56,550 nt of DNA, taken from contig WQSX01000014.1 of assembly GCA_009787625.1 (NCBI GenBank), positions 1 through 56,550 of the forward strand. Direction: 5' to 3'. Below are positions 36,079-45,200 of this stretch, piece after piece (position 1 is the stretch's first letter; every line of letters starts with the position of its first letter). The position numbers were made by a program, and so were the translations under genes. The notes beneath the pieces were generated by a model. It was not told the DNA's origin. It was given only the letters and a program-made list of their open reading frames with translations, and ran no database searches. The DNA is from Oscillospiraceae bacterium. GTDB lineage: Bacteria; Bacillota; Clostridia; Oscillospirales; Oscillospiraceae.

Positions 36079-37516
36079 AATTCTATGCTCCCCTCTTACA
36101 AAGCTATTGCTTGTTTTTGCAGCATATCTTGCGCTCGTGTCGGCACTGCGGGGTGTCAGTCACACATTTCACGTGCTGTTCCGAAGCATTTTCGGCGACT
36201 GGTTGCACTTTGGTTTAATTCCATCCTTTACCCTCTTAGCCATGCTTCTCGGCGCTCTGGGGTTTTCAGTTTTTAAGACAAAAAAAGGTTTCTTACGGCA
36301 AGAAACACTCTTTGTCCTATGGCGTAAAATCGATGGATTTTTGATGATTGTTTTCGCAATTTGGTTTGCATTATTTCTGATGATTCAGACATATAGACAG
36401 TGGGGCACGCCTGAATCTATAATTCCCTACACAGGCGCATATCTACTTTTTATTTTGGTGGCGACAGAGATTATTGCGCGTATTCGCGATAAAGAGTTTA
36501 TGTCGAGTTTTTGCCTCGCGGACTTTTTCAAAAAATATCCTGTTTGGAGTCCTTTGGGGTTATTAATTTTAGTTACTCTCATGGCAAATCTGCTGATACT
36601 TTTCTTTTCGCATTTATCATCAATCGGTGTCGGGGTTTTTCTCCGCGCAAGCGCAGTGATTATGGTAGAGCGGGCAGTTGTGCTTCACTTCAATGCAGAG
36701 GGCTTTTTACAGACAATATCTGCGCTCTCCATCGTTGGAATTGCTTGTTTTGTGATGGTCTTACGGAGTCTTTCTAAAAAATACGACAAAGCAAATGACG
36801 AAAAGCTCCGTTCAGAACGCTTCAAGAGTGAGCTTATCACCAATGTCTCACACGATATCCGAACACCGCTCACCTCTATCATAAACTATGTAGATTTGCT
36901 GAAAGCGAGGCCGCTAAATGGCGATACCGCCGAGTATGTAGCGGTTTTAGACAGAAAATCCGCACGGCTTAAAACGCTGATTGATGATTTGATGGATGCT
37001 TCAAAAGCAGGCACGGGCAATGTCAAGGTGGAGCCTAAGTCCGTTGATTTAACAGAGCTTATTGGGCAAGTCGCAGGAGAGTTTGATGACCTGTTTATCG
37101 CACGAAACTTAACACTTGCACTCCGCCAACCCGACGAGACGGTTTTTGCCATAGCTGACAGTCGCCACCTGTGGCGTACACTTGAAAACTTGTTTTCCAA
37201 TGCCATAAAGTATTCCCTCCCCGGCACTCGTGTGTTTGCAGAGCTTTCGCAAATTGCAGAAAAAACGGTGTTCACGATGAAAAATACATCGCAAACACCG
37301 ATTGATCTATCAGGAGATGCCTTAACCGAACAATTCATCCGAGGCGACAAAGCTCGCGAAAGCGAAGGCAGTGGATTGGGTCTCTACATCGCTAAAAGTC
37401 TCGTGGAATTGATGGACGGGCAATTTGAAATCCGCACATCGGGAGATTTATTTGAAGTGGAGATTAGGCTGAGTGCTCTGCCTTTACCGTCTCAACATAT
37501 TCATCATAAGTCATAG
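36071..37516 (+). CDS. VanS-type sensor histidine kinase
   Basis: 481 residues. About seven hydrophobic segments in the first 235 residues rather than the usual two. Then H-box NVSHDIRTPLTSI with H261, N-box NLFSNAIKYS, and G-box GSGLGLYIAKSLVELM. The ATPase F-box is weak. ATG 36071 overlaps the VanR stop by eight bases. It probably senses a membrane or cell-wall signal through its multi-span sensor. The last 53 bases overlap the 3' end of the convergent ABC-F gene. Confidence 0.9.
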   Translation: MIKILCSPLTKLLLVFAAYLALVSALRGVSHTFHVLFRSIFGDWLHFGLIPSFTLLAMLLGALGFSVFKTKKGFLRQETLFVLWRKIDGFLMIVFAIWFALFLMIQTYRQWGTPESIIPYTGAYLLFILVATEIIARIRDKEFMSSFCLADFFKKYPVWSPLGLLILVTLMANLLILFFSHLSSIGVGVFLRASAVIMVERAVVLHFNAEGFLQTISALSIVGIACFVMVLRSLSKKYDKANDEKLRSERFKSELITNVSHDIRTPLTSIINYVDLLKARPLNGDTAEYVAVLDRKSARLKTLIDDLMDASKAGTGNVKVEPKSVDLTELIGQVAGEFDDLFIARNLTLALRQPDETVFAIADSRHLWRTLENLFSNAIKYSLPGTRVFAELSQIAEKTVFTMKNTSQTPIDLSGDALTEQFIRGDKARESEGSGLGLYIAKSLVELMDGQFEIRTSGDLFEVEIRLSALPLPSQHIHHKS

Positions 37517-39065
37517 CCCTATCGATAATTCCATCATTCGTAAACTCAATAATACGATTCGCCATCGTCTGAATTAACTGATGGTCATGGGTCGTCAAAA
37601 TTACGTTGCCTTTGAAATCGACAAGCCCATTGTTGAGTGTGGCTACACTTTCCAGGTCAAGGTGGTTGGTCGGTTGGTCGAGAAGCAAGACGCTTGAACC
37701 CGACAGCATCAGTTTTGAAAGCATACAGCGTACCTTCTCACCCCCCGAAAGCACACGCACTTCTTTATATACATCATCGCCCGTGAACAGCATTCTACCC
37801 AGAAACGTCCGCAGGTAGCTCTCACGTTTATCTTCCGAATACTGACGAATCCAGTCAATGATTGAAAGCTGGCCATCTTTGAAGAGCTCGCTGTTGTCTT
37901 TCGGGAAATACGCCTGTGAGGTCGAAACACCCCATTTTATTTCCCCCTCATCAGGCTCCATTTCTCCCGCCAAGAGCTGAAACATGGTAGTTATGGCATT
38001 TTCGTTTTCACCAATGAATGCTATTTTGTCGTTTTTATCCATGATAAAATTCACTTTATCAAGCACTTTCACACCGTCTATTGTTTTTGAAACATCAGTG
38101 ACAAAAAGCCTGTCTTTGCCCGGCTCGCGCTCCATTTTAAAGCCCACCCAAGGGTAGCGGCGAGTGGACGCGGGCATTTCTTCAATTTTAATTTTCTCGA
38201 TTAGCTTTTTCCTTGAAGTTGCCTGACGGGATTTAGATTTATTTGCCGAAAAGCGACGCACAAATTCTTCGAGTTCTGAGATTTTATCCTCATTTTTCTT
38301 GTTCTTTTCCTTAATTAGCTTTTGCATTAGCTGGCTTGAATCATACCAAAAGTCGTAGTTTCCGACATACATCTTTATCTTCTCGAAGTCGATGTCTACA
38401 ATGTGTGTACAGACTGTATTTAGAAAATATCTGTCATGCGCCACAACTATCACGGTACCCTCATAATCCATCAAGAAATCTTCAAGCCATACTACACTAC
38501 CGACATCTAGGTTGTTAGTCGGCTCGTCCAGCAAGATGATATCAGGTTTGCCAAAAAGTGCCTGCGCAAGCAAAACCTTCACTTTTTGACGAGGTTCAAG
38601 TGCCGTCATATCGCTGTGATGCAGTGATGTTGGTATACCAAGCCCCTGCAAAAGTTGCGAAGCATCTGACTCGGCTTCCCATCCTCCGAGTTCTGCATAC
38701 TTCTCTTCAAGCTCAGCGGCAAGTATTCCATCAGCATCGGAAAAATCCTCTTTGAGATAGAGCGCATCTTTTTCCTTGCCGCATTCATATAACTCTAAGT
38801 TCCCCATTATAACCGTGTCGATAACCATGTGCTGATCATACATGTTTTGGTCTTGTTTCAAAACCGACATGCGCACATTTGGTTTTATATCAATACTTCC
38901 GGTAGTATGGTCAAGCTCCCCCGATAGTATTTTGAGAAATGAGGATTTCCCCGAACCGTTCGCGCCGATAACCCCATAACAATTGCCGGGTGTGAACTGC
39001 AAGTCCACCCTCGAAAAAAGAGTCGTTCCACCAAATTGTAGACTTAGGTTGTTGACTGTAATCAT
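37464..39065 (-). CDS. ABC-F ATPase, YbiT/YkpA type, with degenerate second ATP site
   Basis: 533 residues. Domain 1 has a normal Walker A (GANGSGKSS) and LLDEPTNNLD, but its signature is degenerate (LEPRQKVKVLL). Domain 2 has an altered Walker A (GENENAITT, the lysine is replaced by I) and LLLDQPTNHLD, where the catalytic Glu is Gln, with a good LSGGEKVR. The family acts on ribosomes; relaxed motifs occur in some members, as I recall, but should be checked. ATG 39065 (MITVNNLSL) is chosen by homology; ATG 39077 overlaps the RBS. The leader GATTCGAAAGGAATGGTCAT matches those at 21886 and 49572. Confidence 0.85.
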   Translation of the reverse strand: MITVNNLSLQFGGTTLFSRVDLQFTPGNCYGVIGANGSGKSSFLKILSGELDHTTGSIDIKPNVRMSVLKQDQNMYDQHMVIDTVIMGNLELYECGKEKDALYLKEDFSDADGILAAELEEKYAELGGWEAESDASQLLQGLGIPTSLHHSDMTALEPRQKVKVLLAQALFGKPDIILLDEPTNNLDVGSVVWLEDFLMDYEGTVIVVAHDRYFLNTVCTHIVDIDFEKIKMYVGNYDFWYDSSQLMQKLIKEKNKKNEDKISELEEFVRRFSANKSKSRQATSRKKLIEKIKIEEMPASTRRYPWVGFKMEREPGKDRLFVTDVSKTIDGVKVLDKVNFIMDKNDKIAFIGENENAITTMFQLLAGEMEPDEGEIKWGVSTSQAYFPKDNSELFKDGQLSIIDWIRQYSEDKRESYLRTFLGRMLFTGDDVYKEVRVLSGGEKVRCMLSKLMLSGSSVLLLDQPTNHLDLESVATLNNGLVDFKGNVILTTHDHQLIQTMANRIIEFTNDGIIDRAMTYDEYVETVKAEHSA

Positions 39066-39114
39066 ATTAATGACCATTCCTTTCGAATCTTCCGCTTAAG
39101 TATAACGTATCTAG

Positions 39115-39163
39115 TTGTTTTTAACAACATAATGTGGTATTATGTATATATTGTTAATAACAA
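39115..39163. promoter_or_regulatory. Two TTGTT-N3-AACAA palindromes on a promoter
   Basis: Identical-pattern 13-bp palindromes at 39115-39127 and 39151-39163, centres 36 bp apart. The first covers a TTGTTT -35; 17 bases later is TATTAT (39138-39143); the second begins just after the -10 and ends at the RBS. This is how repressor operators are commonly placed. They lie between the ABC-F gene and the small membrane protein gene. Confidence 0.5.
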
Positions 39164-39176
39164 GGAGGTGGGCATT

Positions 39177-39584
39177 TTGGAAGGTAATGTAGGCTATTTG
39201 GTAGCTATTGTTTTTCTTGTGCTCGCGCTTAATATATATATAACTTTCAAACGTATTAGCAGCACTAAGAAACGTAACAATAGTAATAGAAGAACCAGGG
39301 TAGAGCTTGATGTGGAAAAACAAGCCATCTGGCGTGATAAAGAGATTGCCCGCAGAATAGCCAGAGAACAAGATGATTATCTTGAACGGATAAAATTACG
39401 CGACGAGACTCTGGCCTTTTATGAAGAAGTGAGACGCCGCCATGTTTTCAGCGATGAACCTGATAAGAATAATGACACTGCAATTGAAATCACCACGGTA
39501 TTTAACGCCGATACCGGGTTTTCAGATGCCGATATTGAGCCGATAGGGAGTGTGCCCGACATTGAACACGATGAGCGGCGCTAA
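39177..39584 (+). CDS. Small single-span membrane protein, unknown function
   Basis: 135 residues from a TTG start (39177) with an excellent AAGGAGGTG 8 bases upstream; the longer frame from 39132 would run through the promoter and operator-like sites. A membrane segment at ~5-22 (VGYLVAIVFLVLALNIYI) is followed by a highly charged cytoplasmic tail, probably helical (EKQAIWRDKEIARRIAREQD). No family recognised. It ends four bases from the convergent nadBC gene. Regulation by the flanking palindromes is likely. Confidence 0.55.
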   Translation: MEGNVGYLVAIVFLVLALNIYITFKRISSTKKRNNSNRRTRVELDVEKQAIWRDKEIARRIAREQDDYLERIKLRDETLAFYEEVRRRHVFSDEPDKNNDTAIEITTVFNADTGFSDADIEPIGSVPDIEHDERR

Positions 39585-39588
39585 GATT

Positions 39589-42063
39589 TCACCTAAACTT
39601 AAGGCTTATATCCATCGCCCGCACTGAGTGAGTTAGCGCACCTATGGATATAAAATCCACACCTGTTTTCGCCACAGCCAACAAATCATTGTCTCCCATA
39701 TTGCCGGATGCCTCTGTTAGAGCGCGTCCGGCTATTTCATTAACAGCATCACGCATGAGCTCAAGCGACATATTGTCGAGCATTATTATATCGGCTTTTG
39801 CATCAAGAGCCTCTCTCACTTGCTCAATACGCTCTGTTTCGACTTCGATTTGGAGCGATTTGTCAAGCGAGTGTGAAGCTATTCTTTTTCGTACAAGCTC
39901 TACCGCTTTTGTAATCCCGCCTGCGGCTTTGATATGATTATCTTTTATAAGCACTCCATCAGAGAGGTTAAATCTGTGATTTGTCCCGCCGCCGCATTTG
40001 ACTGCATATTTATCGAACGCGCGAAAACCCGGGGTAGTCTTACGGGTGTCTTTGATTTCAGTGGCTTCGCCTGACACTTTTTCCACAGCTTCGGCGGTTT
40101 TTGATGCAACACCTGACATATGTTGCAGCAGGTTTAGCGCAACCCGCTCGCCCGTTAAAATCGCACGGGAATGTCCTTTAATTTCAGCAAGATTCGTTCC
40201 CTGAGTAACTTTATCACCGTCGCTTACAAAGCAAGTCATAACTACTTTGTCATCAAGAAGTTCAAATACACGTTTTGCAACACTTAACCCGCAAACCACT
40301 CCGGGCTCTTTAGCAATAAAGCTTCCTTCCGATATAGCCGTTTCCGCTACAGTGCTAAGTGTGGTTACATCGCCTGTGCCGACATCTTCCTCAAGCGCAG
40401 AGCGTATAAACCCATCTAAATCAAATCCAAACATATTTTGAAAATCCACCGTTTCTGCCTCGCCCTCCGGACCATTCGAGCCTTCCGAGTTATGACCGCT
40501 TAATTCCGCTTTTTCAATAAAGTGAGACCCAATGCTTTCATCTCTGCTCAGTGCCGCTTCTAAAACAGCTTTTGCCACTGTAGCTATGTTCAGAGTTTCA
40601 AGATACTCCGTGCTACTATCATAAATCCGCTCAAGTTCCACAAGAATCTCTGAAACCTTTTTTAGCGCATATTCTAAACCTTCATTTGTTCTTATGACGT
40701 AACAATACTCGCTCATCAGCTCCTTAACAGACCTGCGCAGGGAGATATAGTCAAGCTTTTCATGAGTTCTGCTCTGTGTGCCAAAGTCAAAATCCGATAA
40801 ACTCATGTCCAACGGCTGAGACGAAGTGAGCTCACTGTAAGCTGAGTTTATAAACTCAGCGGCACGGCGACCAAAAACTAAACACTCAAGCATAGAGTTT
40901 GATGCAAGCCTGTTTGCACCGTGAACACCTGTGTTTGCCGCTTCACCACATGCATATAATCCTTTGATATTTGTACAGCCGTTAACATCAGTCTCTATAC
41001 CACCCATGAGGTAGTGCTGTACAGGGTGAACCGGAATAAGTGCTTTTGCAATATCAATGCCACGGTTAAGGCATTCCCCATATATAGTGGGAAAACGTTT
41101 TTTTAAGAACTCCTCAGATTTTGATGTGATATCCAAGTACACGTGGTTTTCACCCGACTTGCGTAGCTCCGCCGCTATACCACGAGCGACGATATCACGC
41201 GGAGCAAGCTCCCCTAGTTCATGCTCGCTCGTCATGAACCGCTCGCCTTTACTGTTCACCAAAACAGCGCCTTCACCGCGTACAGCTTCGGAAATTAAAA
41301 ACTCATTGCCCGACTGCGAGCTATCCCACAAGCCTGTTGGATGAAACTGAATAAACTCCAAGTTCGTCACCTTTGCGCCGCACCGAATTGCGGCCGCAAT
41401 GCCATCGCCTGTGGCAACAGGGGGGTTTGTTGTTGATTTATAAACCTGACCGATTCCCCCCGTTGCTATTATCACACTTTTCGCCAAAACAAGGTGAAAC
41501 TCACCATCACTTTTTGAGATTACAACCCCAACGACCATGTCGTCTTTCACAACAATATCATAAAGGCAAGTGTGACCGCTAAACGATATATTCTCCTTTT
41601 TTGCAACCATGTATGCCAGAGTTCTGATAGTCTCACGGCCTGTGGCATCTCCGCCAGCATGAACTACTCTGCTCTTTTTATGTCCACCCTCTTTTGTGAA
41701 ATGAAATTCTCCATATTCATCTAAATCGAATGGAACATTTAGTTTTACTAACGTTTCAATATCCGACGGACCTTCATTTACAAGCACTTCCACCGCCTCG
41801 GTATCACATTCGCCCGCTCCTGCAACTATGGTGTCGTTGAGGTGAAGCTCCGGTGTGTCGTCACGGTTGATAGCCGCGGCGATTCCACCCTGCGCCAGCC
41901 ATGAACTTGATGCATCTAAATTCTCTTTTGCGATCATAAGTAAATTGAGCTTCTCATCGAGGTTGAGCGCCGCATAAAGACCGGCAAGCCCCGCTCCAAC
42001 GATTACAACATCATACTCATAGGTCTTTGATATTTTTGTATCTGAATTTATTGCATATTTCAA
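39589..42063 (-). CDS. NadB-NadC fusion: L-aspartate oxidase + quinolinate phosphoribosyltransferase
   Basis: 824 residues. Residues ~15-530 are L-aspartate oxidase: FAD-binding VVIVGAGLAGLYAAL, SSSWLAQGGIAAA, HAGGDATGRE, and GEAANTGVHGANRLASNSML. From ~545 to 824 is NadC: LEEDVGTGDVTT, LNLLQHMSGVAS, DTRKTTPGFRAFDKYAV, GGGTNHRFNLSDGVLIKDNH and IEVETERI. The two catalyse the first and third steps of de novo NAD synthesis (Asp to iminoaspartate, quinolinate to NaMN); NadA for the middle step is not in the window. TTG start at 42063 with GGTGA upstream. Repeat R4 lies upstream. Confidence 0.93.
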   Translation of the reverse strand: MKYAINSDTKISKTYEYDVVIVGAGLAGLYAALNLDEKLNLLMIAKENLDASSSWLAQGGIAAAINRDDTPELHLNDTIVAGAGECDTEAVEVLVNEGPSDIETLVKLNVPFDLDEYGEFHFTKEGGHKKSRVVHAGGDATGRETIRTLAYMVAKKENISFSGHTCLYDIVVKDDMVVGVVISKSDGEFHLVLAKSVIIATGGIGQVYKSTTNPPVATGDGIAAAIRCGAKVTNLEFIQFHPTGLWDSSQSGNEFLISEAVRGEGAVLVNSKGERFMTSEHELGELAPRDIVARGIAAELRKSGENHVYLDITSKSEEFLKKRFPTIYGECLNRGIDIAKALIPVHPVQHYLMGGIETDVNGCTNIKGLYACGEAANTGVHGANRLASNSMLECLVFGRRAAEFINSAYSELTSSQPLDMSLSDFDFGTQSRTHEKLDYISLRRSVKELMSEYCYVIRTNEGLEYALKKVSEILVELERIYDSSTEYLETLNIATVAKAVLEAALSRDESIGSHFIEKAELSGHNSEGSNGPEGEAETVDFQNMFGFDLDGFIRSALEEDVGTGDVTTLSTVAETAISEGSFIAKEPGVVCGLSVAKRVFELLDDKVVMTCFVSDGDKVTQGTNLAEIKGHSRAILTGERVALNLLQHMSGVASKTAEAVEKVSGEATEIKDTRKTTPGFRAFDKYAVKCGGGTNHRFNLSDGVLIKDNHIKAAGGITKAVELVRKRIASHSLDKSLQIEVETERIEQVREALDAKADIIMLDNMSLELMRDAVNEIAGRALTEASGNMGDNDLLAVAKTGVDFISIGALTHSVRAMDISLKFR

Positions 42064-42130
42064 TTTATTTCACCAATGAACTCTTTCATGTTAATTGTAT
42101 CCTGATTTTCTGTTCCTGCCCACAGGGTAG

Positions 42131-42222
42131 CCCGGAATTGGCAGTTTGCGGAGTCGCTTTGCGAAGCAGCGGTGTAGATCCCGATGGCTCGCAAAAAAGC
42201 GTAGCAAATTGTCAATTTCGGG
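42131..42222. repeat. Palindromic repeat R4 (conserved core 42167-42187)
   Basis: Core identical to R1-R3, but the arms have a different sequence (outer CCCGGAATTGGCAGTTTGC against GCAAATTGTCAATTTCGGG; inner TTTGCGA against TCGCAAA). Three outer-arm differences are all G.T on the plus strand, where the core reads forward. Between nadBC and lacZ, antisense to both. Confidence 0.8.
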
Positions 42223-42243
42223 CGGGTTGAATTGTATGATTCC

Positions 42244-45200
42244 CTATATCCCCTTAAATCTAAACGAAAACTCTAATTTTGTATCGGTCGGAAGCAAGTA
42301 CTCGTCATGGGTGCGGGCGCCCCAACTTTGGTCGCCTGCTATTCCCATTTGTTTCATGTTGACGCGGGCAACAGTGTAATGAACTTCGGGAAGCTCATGG
42401 TCGTGCATGGCATTTTCCAGTTCGTGTGGCGTGTATGGCAGTGCGGAAAATTCCATATCATCTCCCGCAAACTCAATGCCACGACCGCTGAAATCTGTGA
42501 GCCTTGCATATCTGACACCTACCTTGTTGCCACACTCCTGCGGAACGAGATATTTCGCCATGTTGTCTGCTACCTTGTTTTTATAAATGCCGAGCCTCGC
42601 ACCGGTCACACGGTCAACATATGTCTCCTCAGGACCCATTCCATACCACTCAAGGTTTTCATAATCTGCATCCAGCTTGAACATCATACCAAATTCAGGC
42701 ATCGGCGGCAACCCTTTCGGCTCGCAAATTAAGTCAACACCCACTGTTCCATCACAATTTATCGTGTACTTAACCTCACACTCGGAAGCCGGCTGTGTCG
42801 GAAGATAATAGAGATAAGTCACTGTAACGCATCCGCCATCCTTTGTCACTATCGGGTCAGCTCCGGGAAGATACGTCTCATTCATAATTCCGGGCGGTAC
42901 AGCACTTGCGTAGAGGCTCGCAATTTTCCACTGAGCTGAGCGAACAGGATTTAGATTGCCGTTATCATTGTCGTTCGGGGCACGCCAAAAGTTCGGTTTG
43001 GGAATTTGCTTTATGTATTCTCGACCTGCATAGTTATATGAATATAGTCCACCCCTTACAACGGAAAACAAAACGCTGAAATCGTCTCCATGCACACCCA
43101 GCGACTGTGCGCCTTTTACTACTCTGAGCTGCATACCGCAATCAGTGCAGGCAGACGAAGGCGGAGCATTTTTTGTTACGAACTGTCCGAAAGCAACTTC
43201 ATGACCACGCTCTTCCCAAGATGTGTTTTCTTTTAAGCGAAATGAAACAGTTACGGCGTACTCTCCCGGTTCTTTCGGAATATCTATAGGTAGATCATAT
43301 TCACACGCCGACAGCGGAGCAACATCGGTTTTTAGCTCCGCACACTTCACTTTCACTCCATTTTTTTCTAAAATTACCACACAGTCATACTCAGAGCTTG
43401 ATGTAAACAAATTTTTATTCGTCACTTTGACCTTACCATTGCTCACCTCGGCAACTATGGGCTGATAATTGTATTTCACAGTTTGGAGCTTGGGTGAAAG
43501 TCCCCTGTCGCCATAAAGTATACCGTTTCCACAGAAGTTGGCATCACACGGTCTGTCATCAAAATCGCCGCCGTAAGCCTGAAATTCCTTGCCGTAGCGG
43601 TCTTTTTTCAGTAAACTCTGGTCAATAAAATCCCATATGAACCCACCTTGATAGTGCTTATGCTTTGACATAAGTTCGATGTATTTGTGCATCGCACCGC
43701 CTGAATTGCCCATAGCGTGGACGTATTCACAGAGAATCATCGGTTTTTCCTTGTTTTCCTCCAGAAACTTATCTAAAACTACAGAGTTTGTGTACATCTT
43801 GCTGTACATATCTGTGCTGTCGGGATAACGTGGATCCCAGTCTACGCCTTCATAATGAACAACCCGCGATTTATCGAGTTCACGAAAACGTTCTGACATT
43901 TTCAGAACATTTAAGCCCCCAAATGATTCGTTCCCGAGCGACCAAATTATTATGCTTGCATGATTTTTGTCGCGCTCATAGAGGCTGTCAACTCTATCAA
44001 TGACAATATCGAGCCACTTGGGGTCATCTCCCGGCAGAGCGGCTTCAAGCCCTCGCTTATCAATCAAATGCCATCTGCCGTGTGATTCCATGTTCACTTC
44101 GTCAATAACGTAAATCCCATAGCGGTCGCAGAGCTCGTAGATATATGGGTGGTTTGGATAGTGTGATGTGCGTAGGGCGTTTATATTAAAGCGTTTCATA
44201 ACCAGTATGTCATATTCCATCTGCTCCTTGGTGATTGCTCTCCCCGTATTGCAAGAGAACTCATGCCTGTTTACACCGTAAAACTCAATGCGCTTGCCGT
44301 TTATATACATTACACTGTCAATAATCTCAAATTTTCTAAAGCCCACATTTTGATGTATGACTTCGCAGAGATTACCGTTACTGTCTTTTACATGAAGTTT
44401 GAGGACATAGAGGTTCGGTTTTTCTGCACTCCATAGCTTTGGAGAAGTTAAAGGCATACTCAGCTCTGTTTTGCCCGATATATCAGCGCTTGTTTTTGCA
44501 ATTTCTCTGTCGCCATCAAAAAGAGTCGCCTCGACAGTTCCCTTATTGTCGCTTTCGGGGCAGAGGCTCACTGATAGCTTCGCCGAATTAAAATCGTCAC
44601 TAAGATTTGTTAAAACTTTCATGTCACGGATATGCACTGCGGGTATAGCGTAGAGGTGTACATCTCTGAAGATGCCGGAGAATCTGAAAAAATCCTGATC
44701 TTCAATCCAACTGCCCCCGGTAAACTTAAACACTTGCACAGCAAGCTTATTTTCACCATCTTTTAAGTACGGAGTGAGCTCAAAATCTGAGGGAGTGTAG
44801 CCGTCGAGCCCATATCCCACATAATTTCCATTCAGCCATATTGCAAACCCGCTCTCCACACCTGCAAATGTGATGAATACTTTCTGCCCTTTCATTTTTT
44901 CAGGAAGCTGAAAATATTTCACGTAATTCGCAGTGGGATTGAAGTCCTCCGGTATCTCACCCGGCTCAATGTCGTAAACTCCATCCCAAGGATATTGCAC
45001 ATTTACATACTGAGGTTTATCATACCCCTGCATCTGTATATGCCCCGGAACCGTGATGGTTTCCCAACACTTGCAGTCAAACTCAGGGCTTTCAAAACCT
45101 TTTGGCGCAAGTGCGTAGTTTTTTGCATAGCTAAACTTCCAAGTTCCGCTCAGAAGCTGATAAAAACTGCTCTCTCCCAGTGTAGCTTCGCATTCGCTGC

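Noticed and set aside
34450-37516. Vancomycin-resistance cluster
   Set aside because: VanR, VanS and VanY-like genes are present, but there is no VanH, D-Ala-D-Lac/Ser ligase or VanX. VanRS and VanY homologues without resistance are common in clostridia.
39589-42063. NadB-NadC fusion as an assembly or frameshift artefact
   Set aside because: The frame is continuous with a plausible linker, both halves are full length with all motifs, and there is no in-frame stop or lone RBS at the junction.
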